This document shows positions 42,301-50,063 of a stretch of DNA of 64,000 nucleotides, in pieces. Both the position numbers and the translations under genes were made by a program. How positions within the stretch are numbered: the stretch's first letter is position 1; every line of letters begins with the position of its first letter. This DNA is from Bacteroides sp. GTDB taxonomy: Bacteria > Bacteroidota > Bacteroidia > Bacteroidales > Muribaculaceae. The stretch covers positions 1-64,000 of the forward strand of contig JAMPEM010000003.1 of the NCBI GenBank assembly GCA_023665145.1, read 5' to 3'. The notes beneath the pieces are model-generated. The model made no database searches and had not been told where the DNA came from. It saw nothing but the letters and a program-made list of their open reading frames with translations.

Positions 42301-43429
42301 AACTGTAGCTTCTGTTTCAGAAACCGGTCTTGTAACTGCTCTTAAAGCCGGACAAACCACAATTACTGCTACTCACGCTGAGGGACTTTCCGCCACTTGT
42401 ATACTTACAGTTAACAATATCCTCCCGGCAAGCATCACTATCGAGGCTCCGGAAGAGGAGATTACCGAAGGTGATTCCATGACTCTCACAGCTGTTGTGC
42501 TTCCTGAAAATGCTGAAGACAAGAGCATCATTTGGAAATCTTCAGATGAAGAGATTGCCACAATTGACCAAAATGGTCTGTTGACAACCATCAAAGAGGG
42601 TACTGTAACAATAACCGCTACATCTGTATCCAATGAAGAGGTAAGCTCATCTGTAACCATCAAGGTCAACCACAGAATCATTCTTCCGGCAAGCATCACT
42701 ATCGAGGCTCCGGAAGAGGAGATTACCGAAGGTGATTCCATGACTCTCACAGCTGTTGTGCTTCCTGAAAATGCTGAAGACAAGAGCATCATTTGGAAAT
42801 CTTCAGATGAAGAGATTGCCACAATTGACCAAAATGGTCTGTTGACAACCATCAAAGAGGGTACTGTAACAATAACCGCTACATCTGTATCCAATGAAGA
42901 GGTAAGCTCATCTGTAACCATCAAGGTCAACCACAGAATCATTCTTCCGGCAAGCATCACTATCGAGGCTCCGGAAGAGGAGATATTCGAAGGACACTCA
43001 ATGATTCTCACAGCTGTTGTACTTCCTGAAAATGCTGAAGACAAGAGTGTTGTTTGGGCATCCTCCGATGAAGATATTGCTACTATCGACCAATCCGGTC
43101 TACTGACAGCTGTCAAGGAAGGAACAGCTGTAATAACAGCCACCGCTTCAGCTAATGAAGAAGTAAGTGCCGTTTTCACAGTTACTGTAAAGAAGGATGA
43201 AGGTATCGAGACTGTCTCCATTAACGAAACTGTCAGAATTTCCGGTAATGAGCTTACAGTAAAAGGTGAAGTAGGCGTCAAATATTTCGTCTTCGACACC
43301 GCCGGACGAATCCTCCAAAGCATCGATGGAACAGGTGAATCAATCATTGTAAGACTTGATGCTGTCACCGGAGTATACCATTTTGTAAGCTCCGACGGCA
43401 AAATCAGTCACAAATTCTATATAAGGTAA
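39398..43429 (+). CDS. Large secreted protein with OB-like, chitobiase-like and four Ig-like (Big_2) domains
   Basis: A signal peptide (MKRLLMAALAATSILGLSA) starts at ATG 39398; an in-frame GTG at 39392 adds two residues. An OB-fold-like section (about 290-360) and a chitobiase/hexosaminidase C-terminal-like section (about 515-590, IHYTLDGSDPTEQSPLF) precede four Big_2 domains (about 925-1265). The second and third copies are identical. The last 70 residues (VSINETVRISGNELTVKGEV onward, ending HKFYIR) form a type A sorting-like domain. It follows the riboswitch gene by 56 bases and may share its control. It is probably a surface adhesin or ligand-binding protein. I know no enzyme activity for it. 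Confidence 0.78.
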   Translation: MKRLLMAALAATSILGLSAKEWTVENWKADDPETSKILTEGLTDPEGIVQLKFEQGTGTQPPEMSAWSVKFYPGNYLSVKILKEGYSLRHIVAGTSFHKRYGGNICSVGVMDAMSFTGYAESLNPKVYWDRQGKEGVTELHITSAKFSETVTSDSFSGPFTVEFEKDSKASMPDGLYIPGEPSEVSNLPQTILYELHSSDPNAQIRYVVYPYEEGMTEPDVTESSNLYDPANSSILMDVDYETLNGRNLRVAVRGFVDGKEPSDIHRSRLFKPTISIKTADKINDAYDARQPRSVYTGNATVMAIIPGFDYNTSTKKYYPSKSEMMVFLRDESGTFHFEGYHSDISAQWDDIKVGDVVTYICGEIYRGGVKSNGEVWEPWFEGNKYSGAQPAPLHKVDGAEPIKMERVECTQKTFNNVPNYTPIVLKGEKINTTYSSGTYYTFGSYSSTNGVKGYWAGESKSGITKCEEMTIPKNQAVDVYGYKTEKGTFYIERWEITKAPAEKPYIFPDDSFFSPSMEVAANQKISFNLYSDLDAQIHYTLDGSDPTEQSPLFIHSFDLPEGESVTVKARAFGERFLPSEILTKTYIRNDKLAANFDFTQPELLNPVMEIPVDGGKNVLTDGITFTSKAGQGKVKMKLTAPDEKHPVRIDDFDGRKVLFLPVGTRIDIESTHDINAVQFQEIEGNSVSQWLEFADVNYRFNYNFDSNNAYVKKYTEDIYNVSLITKKNRDFNFMSIDVIFDPKIEFATPVEALDEVSVLEDSSLVQFSKDITVHHVHTGELYITDSKGNAVMAKAADTSAVKSGSTLASMRGRMLTDENGTRYFSLENEEPVFTEGTPVAPSETNASNLYNNLWKIVTLKEVILAGDNNDGYQLVDKNDNTANVDYHFGDILMPQNRWCDVTGIVRADNRGITFAPISFIKLHVAPEAVTLDKTEASIFKGESLQLSATITPDDADDKSITWSSSDETVASVSETGLVTALKAGQTTITATHAEGLSATCILTVNNILPASITIEAPEEEITEGDSMTLTAVVLPENAEDKSIIWKSSDEEIATIDQNGLLTTIKEGTVTITATSVSNEEVSSSVTIKVNHRIILPASITIEAPEEEITEGDSMTLTAVVLPENAEDKSIIWKSSDEEIATIDQNGLLTTIKEGTVTITATSVSNEEVSSSVTIKVNHRIILPASITIEAPEEEIFEGHSMILTAVVLPENAEDKSVVWASSDEDIATIDQSGLLTAVKEGTAVITATASANEEVSAVFTVTVKKDEGIETVSINETVRISGNELTVKGEVGVKYFVFDTAGRILQSIDGTGESIIVRLDAVTGVYHFVSSDGKISHKFYIR
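42425..43198 (+). repeat. Tandem 261-bp units encoding Big_2 domains
   Basis: Unit one (42425-42685) and unit two (42686-42946) appear identical base for base. Unit three (from 42947) is diverged but aligned. Each encodes 87 residues beginning PASITIEAPEEE. A fourth, more distant domain lies upstream. Identity at silent sites means a very recent duplication or gene conversion. Confidence 0.85.
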
Positions 43430-43500
43430 AAAAGAACTGTATCAAAGCCTGCGGATACAATTTTGGGATTAGCAGGCATCAATCCGACAACCAAATTGAA

Positions 43501-43535
43501 GGCTCACGAGTTTTCGTGAGCCTTCTCTTTATTTC
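43501..43535 (+). terminator. Rho-independent terminator after the Ig-repeat gene
   Basis: GGCTCACGAG and CTCGTGAGCC-type arms (GGCTCACGAGTTTTCGTGAGCC) form a nine- to ten-base stem with a short loop, followed by TTCTCTTTATTT. The stop codon is 72 bases upstream. Confidence 0.8.
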
Positions 43536-43538
43536 CCA

Positions 43539-43578
43539 AGAGGTGGTTTAGCGGACAGTAATATTAAACAACCTCTAA
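43539..43578. repeat. AGAGGTTGTTTA-type inverted repeat
   Basis: AGAGGTGGTTTAG and its near complement AAACAACCTCT face each other across about 14 bases, between the convergent ends of the Ig-repeat and amylase genes. It is the same motif as at 9226-9300. Confidence 0.5.
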
Positions 43579-43593
43579 GATTTTTCTCCCTTT

Positions 43594-45003
43594 TTATTGA
43601 GGAACGAAAATGAAATATTCCCAAGGTTTGAGTGTAGTGGGAAGTTCGGCAGGAGCACCGGTCATATAATTCTTCATTGAGTCGAGCTCGGGGAATTGCC
43701 CTGCTATATTGCTTGTGGCTTCTTGTGCTCCAAGGTTGGCGATAACATATACTTTATCTTCAGGACTCACCCTTGTGAAAGCTATCACATTGGCATTATC
43801 TGTTGGCAATGATGTGAAAACAGATTCCTCATTGGCTGCATCAAGTGCTGAATGGGTATGCTTCAGAGCATTAAGCATCTCATAGAAGGCTGTCACCTCG
43901 TTGGCTGTATAATCAGGCACACTATCCAGCTTGAAGAACTCAAAAGCATGATTATACCCGACTTCCTGACCCGTATACATCATCGGCATACCGGGAAGTG
44001 TATAAGAAAGTGTGGCAAATGCACCCAAGGCCGGTCCGAATCTTTCAAATTCCGTACCCTCCCACGAATTCAAGTCGTGATTTGTCACCATATTCATATT
44101 GATTGCGCCTTTAGGATATTGCTTACTCTGTTTATCAAGAAGCTTAATGATATCCGTAGCGTCTTTCTTTGGAAGGTTTTGCCCTTTGTCTTTAGCATAT
44201 TGATTAGCACCCTGAGTTGCGGATATGGCATTGAACACATCTTTCATCGGCCAATTATAATCAGCATCGAATGCATTGAGTGTAAGCTCCGGTTTGCTTG
44301 ATTCTGCAAGCATAAAAACAGGCTTCACCTCATTGAGTTCCTTACGTGCTTCATCCCAAAAATCGGTAGGCACCTCACCGGCCACATCACAACGATATCC
44401 ATCTATATCAGCCTCTTTCACCCAAAAAAGGAGAGCATCCTTCATGGCACGGCGGAGATTGGGATTTGAATAATCCAATTTATATGTATCAGTCCAATCG
44501 AAAGGTGAAATCAAATCCCCTTTCTTATCGCGGGCATAATATTCGGGATTGGTGGTAAGCCACGGATTGTCACATCCCGTATGATTGCACACCTCATCGA
44601 TTATCACCTTCATTCCTAATGAATGAGCTGTCCTCACAAATTCCTGCAAGTCCTGCATCGTACCAAACTCGGGATTCACCTTAAGATAATCTTGCACTGC
44701 ATAGTATGACCCAAGCTCCCCCTTACGGTTTTTCTCTGAGATGGGATGAATCGGCATAAGCCAAAGGATATCCACTCCAAGATCCTTTAGACGCGGAAGC
44801 TGAAGCTGCATCCCTTTGAGATTTCTTTCAGGTGAACCTTGACGAAGGTTAATTTCATAGATAACGGCATTATTCACCCAATCAGGATGCTTCACTGTCG
44901 TAGTTTGATTACCATACTCCGGTTCTGAGTTTTTCGTTTTCTTGGCACTTATACCCGGAGCGAGAATAAGAGCCGCAAGAGCTGCAATAGCTATTTTTTT
45001 CAT
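43594..45003 (-). CDS. Secreted alpha-amylase family (GH13) glycoside hydrolase
   Basis: A signal peptide (to about residue 20) precedes the GH13 barrel. The conserved blocks are DEVCNHT (136-142), DGYRCDVA with the nucleophile Asp206, MLAESSK with the acid/base Glu234, and MVTNHDLN with the transition-state Asp310. The small C-terminal beta domain ends PWEYFIFVPQ. At 469 residues it is a compact amylase for starch or maltodextrins in the periplasm or outside. No susC/susD genes are nearby, so it is not part of a visible polysaccharide utilisation locus. Confidence 0.9.
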   Translation of the reverse strand: MKKIAIAALAALILAPGISAKKTKNSEPEYGNQTTTVKHPDWVNNAVIYEINLRQGSPERNLKGMQLQLPRLKDLGVDILWLMPIHPISEKNRKGELGSYYAVQDYLKVNPEFGTMQDLQEFVRTAHSLGMKVIIDEVCNHTGCDNPWLTTNPEYYARDKKGDLISPFDWTDTYKLDYSNPNLRRAMKDALLFWVKEADIDGYRCDVAGEVPTDFWDEARKELNEVKPVFMLAESSKPELTLNAFDADYNWPMKDVFNAISATQGANQYAKDKGQNLPKKDATDIIKLLDKQSKQYPKGAINMNMVTNHDLNSWEGTEFERFGPALGAFATLSYTLPGMPMMYTGQEVGYNHAFEFFKLDSVPDYTANEVTAFYEMLNALKHTHSALDAANEESVFTSLPTDNANVIAFTRVSPEDKVYVIANLGAQEATSNIAGQFPELDSMKNYMTGAPAELPTTLKPWEYFIFVPQ

Positions 45004-45088
45004 ATCTGCTTAAAAATTGAGAATACAATATTTGAGCGTGCTGAAGATAACGCGCTCTAATGGTAAGACAATTTATATATAAAATTGT

Positions 45089-45127
45089 TTTAGAGGTCGT
45101 ACATTTTACATTTGTACGACCTCTAAA
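45089..45127. repeat. Perfect inverted repeat with TTTAGAGG arms
   Basis: TTTAGAGGTCGTAC and GTACGACCTCTAAA pair perfectly over 14 bases with an 11-base loop. It lies in the 45004-45159 gap, upstream of the amylase gene and downstream of the LPP20-like gene. A further CTACCTCT copy is at about 45145. It may end the upstream transcript. The arms contain the TTTAGAGG motif shared with other gaps. Confidence 0.65.
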
Positions 45128-45159
45128 CGATTGTTTAATCATTAAACTACCTCTTTGAT

Positions 45160-46269
45160 TCAGCGTCTTTTTAGAAGAATTGTGGCCGGATTAGTCTGTA
45201 GATTTCTTGTCGGTTTCTTCTTAACCTTCTTGCGAAGGGCTTCGATACTGATGGGTGAGGTTAATTTATTATTCTGTTTATTCGGGTTCTCTGTGGTATT
45301 ATTGTTTACTACAGGTGGAACAACGGCTTGAGTCGGGGATACAGAATTATCCGATTGTGTGGTGGATACAGAATTAACGGATTGAACCGACGTCCTGAGA
45401 GTGTTCTGCAAAGGTGTGGCTGTGATAGATGCAAGAACTGAGTTTACTTCATCGTCTATTCCGGCATCATTACGATATTCATAATCAATACGCACCTGAT
45501 AATTTGAAGCGGAATACCCCTTGACAAGCTCAAGCATACCTTTCCCTCCTCTGGCTGTATATAAAGGCGACCAATCCTTCCCGTCATAATATGAATATGA
45601 GATTTCATTCAAAGGCTTATTGCGGTAAGAGAAAGTAATCGGAATATCGTCACCGTCACGTTCTCCGGCAGTCACCGAAATATTTTCCATTATCTCCTCC
45701 ATACGATGAGGCAACCATGTAGCCAGCAATACATCCGAGCCACCGGGCAATGTATAATGCATAGAACCGGGTGATTGCAGCGACCTCAATAATGTAAAAG
45801 CCCAATAGAAATCACGAAGAGCTATGTCAATCTTGCTGTTTTTCTCCGCATCTATGGCCGAGACCACATATTGACGTATTTTCTCCTTACGCTCTTCGAA
45901 TATCTTATTCACATCTGCTCGGCGTATCCATCTCGCCACATGCGCTTTCGGAGCCGAAGATATGATTGTCTTTTCCGTATTGCGAAGGGTCGCGTTGCTG
46001 TATGTTTTGACCGTCGATGAAAATTGACTGCGGGTATCCACACCTGACTGCGAAGCTGACTCCATTTCCGACTGTGATGTCTGTCCTACGACATGCACAT
46101 TGATTTTGCTTATCAAGTCATTGAGTGCATTGTTGTCAGCCTCATCCACAGTCTTTCCCCACCCCTCTCCATATAGGTATGCGGAATTATTCTTGATTGA
46201 CTCAAGGCTCTGAGCATTGCAGCAAATGATGCCGACACACAATGCCATTAATGTGAATAATTTTCCCAT
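45160..46269 (-). CDS. Secreted LPP20-like protein of unknown function
   Basis: From ATG 46269 the signal peptide reads MGKLFTLMALCVGIICCNAQ; the frame could open 13 residues earlier at 46308. Residues about 25-130 resemble the LPP20/FlgT-type fold (YLYGEGWGKTVDEADNNALN, then DLISKINVHV). A middle region (about 130-290) is unassigned. The C-terminal 80 residues are low-complexity, rich in Asn, Ser, Thr and Val, with a basic tail (KKVKKKPTRN). It follows the coiled-coil protein gene by about 60 bases and belongs to a run of envelope genes ending with the PEGA protein. Function unknown. Confidence 0.65.
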   Translation of the reverse strand: MGKLFTLMALCVGIICCNAQSLESIKNNSAYLYGEGWGKTVDEADNNALNDLISKINVHVVGQTSQSEMESASQSGVDTRSQFSSTVKTYSNATLRNTEKTIISSAPKAHVARWIRRADVNKIFEERKEKIRQYVVSAIDAEKNSKIDIALRDFYWAFTLLRSLQSPGSMHYTLPGGSDVLLATWLPHRMEEIMENISVTAGERDGDDIPITFSYRNKPLNEISYSYYDGKDWSPLYTARGGKGMLELVKGYSASNYQVRIDYEYRNDAGIDDEVNSVLASITATPLQNTLRTSVQSVNSVSTTQSDNSVSPTQAVVPPVVNNNTTENPNKQNNKLTSPISIEALRKKVKKKPTRNLQTNPATILLKRR

Positions 46270-46329
46270 CGTTTTTTGTAAGGTCGTATAAGGGTTATTA
46301 ATAAACAAGTTTTATTATCATATAACCCT

Positions 46330-46965
46330 TTAATCATCAAACCCTTCACGCACAAACTCACTAACGCGAGAGGAATGTTTCTGAGCTGCCTGAGATTCTT
46401 TCATGGCATTCTCCATCGCACGGATTCTGGCACGTGATGCCGCACTTTCGTTGATTATAAAGAAAGTTTGCATCTCATATTCTCCGGCCTTCTTGTCGAT
46501 GCAGCGGATGAGTGAGAATGATTCCTCCATTTCGCCCTTTATCTCCTTCTCTACCAATCGTTCATAAGCAGCATAGAAATGGTCGAACTCTGCCCCGGGA
46601 TCGTCACCGTTAGCTGCCATATCGCTTGTGATACGACCTTTTATGTGACTCCCCGCCTGCTGTGCATAGCTCACACAGGCGCTGTTGATGGCTTGTTGCT
46701 TACCTACATTTTTTGATTTGAACTTCGGCGCTATGCCTACCACCTCTTTTGCATCATCGCCAAGTGAGGCAAGCTGGTCGTAATGCTTCAGGAGTGCTAC
46801 CTCAAGTGTGTGTGATGAGCCGAAAAGTTCCCATTTCTCCTTTTTGAGTTGCTTCAATTTGGCCTTATATTCCTTCTTGAGTGCCTTCTGAAGCTGCTTG
46901 TTTTCAGATTGTGCGAACGGCACACACAGCACCGCTGCAATAATCATTACCAGAATCTTTTTCAT
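46330..46965 (-). CDS. Secreted coiled-coil protein of unknown function
   Basis: A signal peptide (cleavage after PFAQS) precedes a strongly charged helix (about 23-48, KQLQKALKKEYKAKLKQLKK) and a region that resembles the LPP20-type domain of its neighbour (AINSACVSYAQQAGSHIKGR). The C-terminus is again helical and ends VREGFDD. I do not recognise a named family. The partner gene downstream and the PEGA gene upstream are on the same strand at short spacing, which suggests one operon. Confidence 0.65.
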   Translation of the reverse strand: MKKILVMIIAAVLCVPFAQSENKQLQKALKKEYKAKLKQLKKEKWELFGSSHTLEVALLKHYDQLASLGDDAKEVVGIAPKFKSKNVGKQQAINSACVSYAQQAGSHIKGRITSDMAANGDDPGAEFDHFYAAYERLVEKEIKGEMEESFSLIRCIDKKAGEYEMQTFFIINESAASRARIRAMENAMKESQAAQKHSSRVSEFVREGFDD

Positions 46966-46999
46966 AATTGTCAGTTTTTACTATTTAAGTTTTATTCTT

Positions 47000-49036
47000 T
47001 TAGAACCAAATATTAATTGCCGCATTCACCCTGAATCCCTTTGTGAGATTGTCTATTTCAGAAAATTCTTCTGAAACTGATGAAAATCCTTTATCATCAG
47101 ATATTCTGAAAGCATATTCCGGTGTTATACCTATTCCGATGCTTTGACAAAGCGCAACGTTAAATCGAAGTCCTACTGTAGCACTCAATGCTTTGAAAGA
47201 AGTGTCTTCCACCATTGAATAGCCATAATCATACCCATAATCATAATAATAATTATCCTTCGGCTTGAAAATAAACTGTTGGACACCGGCCTGAGGTGTA
47301 AGACGGAATCTTCCGCTCAAACGAATACCATATCCTACCTTGACATTCCATCCCTGCACACGCAAATCCGACACACCTCTCAAATCCTCCTGAGTCTTTC
47401 CTAAAAGGTAATTCCCCTCAATGTTTACCTTACCCAGATAGAATCCGCCTCCAAAATTCCAATAGTCTGAATTGATAAACGAATATCCGGCAAGAAAATA
47501 AAACTCATTGTCATGGATCAAATCACGATGAAGATTGAATTTATAATCGGCATCTTTTTCAGCATTAACGCTAATCGTCTTATTAAACTTCGACCTTCCG
47601 TGGCTTGTCAGAAGAAGTTTGTAACTTCCCGTTCCGAGACTTGCCGTATATGGTGTATTCCCGACATAATTCCCGTCGATATATAATGACGCTCCGGATG
47701 GCGATGAGGCGATGTTTACTTCACATTCATCTGTGAGAACAACATTATGTGTCGTTACCTCTCCTTCTCTTACATCCACTCTTTGGGAATCACGTTTGAA
47801 CCCCTTTCGTCTTACCTCCACATCATGGCCGCCTTCAAGTGCAGAATAAGCCGACAGAGGCGTTTTCCCGACCTTTTTCCCGTCTATATATACATCTGCA
47901 TTCTCCGGGAAGGAAACAACGTAGATTTGGCCGTATTTGGGCTGTGGTGCACGAAGGGCTACACTTACTCTGTGGCCGGTCTCAAGCTCTTCGGTCTTCA
48001 TCGTAGTAGTGTGTCCCTCTTTGCGGGCTTCGAAGATATGATGCCCCGAAGCAAGCTGTCCCTGCCATCTGCCACGTCCTATCAATCGGCCGTTGTCATA
48101 AATATCGGCATCCTGATCTCCGGGAACGGTTACCTGTACAAATGCAAAGTTATCATCGAGCATCGGAGTGACGGTATAAAATCCATTGTCGGTCACTGTC
48201 ACCGTCTGTGAAAACGGCCGATACAAGTCTTTTGAAATCTTAACTTCATGATCACCGCTCTCCACAGCCAAATCGTTGAGTGGTAATTTACCCACATAAT
48301 TGTCATCTACATACACATTTGCTCCATCATATTGCGGAGCTGCCATAAAGCTGATATATCCGAAGGCCGGGCGCAATATAACATTCAGTTCGGTGGGAAG
48401 ATCTGCATTGAGATGCTCAACAGTGCCTTGTTCCGGATGAAATTTATCTGCTGTCACTGTATATTCATAACTTCCAAGAGGAAGCTCTACTTCTACAGTT
48501 CCCTCACCATCACTATTATACACTCGTCCGTTAATCTCCACATGAGACTCGGCCGGAGTGAGATGAGCAATAAGTTTCTGAGTCGCATTCGAATTGGCCA
48601 ATGCAGAGGAATATGCTGAAGTAGTTCCTTCAAGCTTAAGAAGATAAGTTGCTCCAGGCTGAAGAGTCATCCCCATGTCATATTTCGATATTTTGCCCAG
48701 ACGCGGATGTGTAATTGAAATTCTCTTCACGCCGGCCGGTACAAACAGCCATATCTCCCCGGGATGCGTGGCTGACTGTTCCTCCACTCTCAACACCTCC
48801 TGATACCCTACATCAAATGAAAATCCTTTTTCATTGGTCGGGATTTTTATCAGTGCCGCCATGTCGCCTCGAGCATTATTTTTCACACCGGCTCGTTCCG
48901 CTGATTTGTCATATTTTCTCAATTCGAAACTTTTGACATTAAGTGCCTGTACAGAGAATACGCATATCATTAGCGTTATAAGAATTGTAGCAATACGAAA
49001 TTTTTTTCTGCAGGAATCAGTCATGATATTTTTCAT
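47000..49036 (-). CDS. PEGA-repeat protein with a C-terminal outer membrane barrel
   Basis: The protein starts at ATG 49036 or, equally well, at ATG 49024; a promoter-like TTG-N20-TATTTTTG at 49071-49041 lies so close that the later start may be right. After the signal peptide come about five PEGA-type beta repeats (residues about 160-515), for example ENADVYIDGKKVGKTPLSAY and SGASLYIDGNYVGNTPYTAS. The last 160 residues have the alternating pattern of a small beta-barrel (FYFLAGYSFINSDYWNFGGG) and end in INIWF with a terminal Phe. It is probably outer-membrane-anchored with PEGA domains in the periplasm contacting the cell wall. The exact role is unknown. Confidence 0.78.
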   Translation of the reverse strand: MKNIMTDSCRKKFRIATILITLMICVFSVQALNVKSFELRKYDKSAERAGVKNNARGDMAALIKIPTNEKGFSFDVGYQEVLRVEEQSATHPGEIWLFVPAGVKRISITHPRLGKISKYDMGMTLQPGATYLLKLEGTTSAYSSALANSNATQKLIAHLTPAESHVEINGRVYNSDGEGTVEVELPLGSYEYTVTADKFHPEQGTVEHLNADLPTELNVILRPAFGYISFMAAPQYDGANVYVDDNYVGKLPLNDLAVESGDHEVKISKDLYRPFSQTVTVTDNGFYTVTPMLDDNFAFVQVTVPGDQDADIYDNGRLIGRGRWQGQLASGHHIFEARKEGHTTTMKTEELETGHRVSVALRAPQPKYGQIYVVSFPENADVYIDGKKVGKTPLSAYSALEGGHDVEVRRKGFKRDSQRVDVREGEVTTHNVVLTDECEVNIASSPSGASLYIDGNYVGNTPYTASLGTGSYKLLLTSHGRSKFNKTISVNAEKDADYKFNLHRDLIHDNEFYFLAGYSFINSDYWNFGGGFYLGKVNIEGNYLLGKTQEDLRGVSDLRVQGWNVKVGYGIRLSGRFRLTPQAGVQQFIFKPKDNYYYDYGYDYGYSMVEDTSFKALSATVGLRFNVALCQSIGIGITPEYAFRISDDKGFSSVSEEFSEIDNLTKGFRVNAAINIWF

Positions 49037-49155
49037 GTTACAAAAATACAAATAATCGCCCGATATAACAAGACATCAAGCGATTATATTATGAATTGTC
49101 GGGATTTTATGACAAATTTCCGATAACGGAATTTCTATCTGCAAAAATTACGAGT

Positions 49156-49698
49156 TTACAGTATCTTTCTCCCCTTGGCCGTAGTAGCGCCATTCACTTT
49201 CCATTTATCACCTTCCTTGACAAACAACAAGCGGGTAGAACCATTGTATCCCATATCCTTGTATTTTACAAGAACAGCATTTTCACCGTCAGGCGTGATA
49301 GATGTTACTACGCTTGGTCCGGATCCATCTTGATGCTCTGTACGCAATACCCATACCGCATATCCTCCATCATCATATTCATTGGCTGCCTGCATTGCCT
49401 TCATACATTTGGATGTGCAATAACGTGATATCACTGATTTGGAATTCGATCCTCCCAAGACGACATTGCCATATAGGTCACGTGCCACTTTCTCTTGCTC
49501 TGCAAATACAGCCTTGGCTTCCTCCTCTTGCGCAGCCTTTATCGCAGCTGAGTCCACTTTCTCTTGCACTACCGGGGCAGCTTCTTTTTCCACCCGTGCA
49601 GTGTCTTTTTCTGTCTCCGTCACTGTTTTTGGACCACATGCTGTAAATACAGACACCGCTGTAGCTATCGATAACGACAATAAAAATTTAGTCCTCAT
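49156..49698 (-). CDS. Small lipoprotein of unknown function
   Basis: The lipobox VFTAC (Cys21) follows a typical signal. Residues 22-75 are a charged, Glu- and Lys-rich stretch of helix. The C-terminal half (about 80-180) is a compact domain with a CTSKC pair and YAVWVLRTEHQDGSGPSVVT, then GSTRLLFVKEGDKWKVNG. It resembles small DUF3828-like or NTF2-like lipoproteins in length and ending, but I cannot confirm a family. It lies 105 bases upstream of the PEGA gene, on the same strand. Confidence 0.65.
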   Translation of the reverse strand: MRTKFLLSLSIATAVSVFTACGPKTVTETEKDTARVEKEAAPVVQEKVDSAAIKAAQEEEAKAVFAEQEKVARDLYGNVVLGGSNSKSVISRYCTSKCMKAMQAANEYDDGGYAVWVLRTEHQDGSGPSVVTSITPDGENAVLVKYKDMGYNGSTRLLFVKEGDKWKVNGATTAKGRKIL

Positions 49699-49711
49699 AT
49701 TATATTATATT

Positions 49712-50035
49712 TATTCAAGTTTCTCAAGTTGCGGGGCAACTTGAGAAACTTGAGGTTTATGGTTTATGGTTTATGATTTATAGTTTATAGTTTATAGTTT
49801 ATAGTTTATAGTTTATAGTTTATGGAACGTCGTTGAGTTAAATTTTTCGATAATTTTCTAACCTCTAACCTTCAACCTCCTAACTTTTCGCAAGTTAAAG
49901 CTTGCGAAAGTTGAGTTTATAGTTTATAGTTTATGGAACGTCGTTGAGTTAAATTTTTCGATAATTTTCTAACCTCTAACCTTCAACCTCCTAACTTTTC
50001 GCAAGTTAAAGCTTGCGAAAGTTGAGTTATATGTA
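49712..50035 (+). repeat. Composite intergenic repeat with a 111-bp tandem duplication
   Basis: It opens with a perfect 16-base hairpin (CAAGTTTCTCAAGTTG / CAACTTGAGAAACTTG, 49716-49752), then runs of the seven-base units TTTATGG and TTTATAG (49755-49825). A block with GGAACGTCGTTGAGTTAAAT and CTAACCTTCAACCTCCTAAC is next, then a second hairpin (AACTTTTCGCAAGTT / AGCTTGCGAAAGTT). The block plus second hairpin is present twice, 111 bp apart (GGAACG at 49824 and 49935). It is homologous, in reverse orientation, to 20810-20990. No protein is encoded. Confidence 0.85.
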
Positions 50036-50063
50036 TTTAATGGTTTTAAACTACCTCTAAAAC

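Noticed and set aside
42373..43401. 342-codon open frame antisense to the Ig-repeat domains
   Set aside because: It is Ser/Val-rich and repeats with the same 261-bp period as the sense gene, so it only mirrors the repeats.
49755..49825. Seven-base TTTATAG/TTTATGG units as a CRISPR-like array
   Set aside because: The units are adjacent with no spacers. It is a simple tandem repeat within a larger non-coding element.
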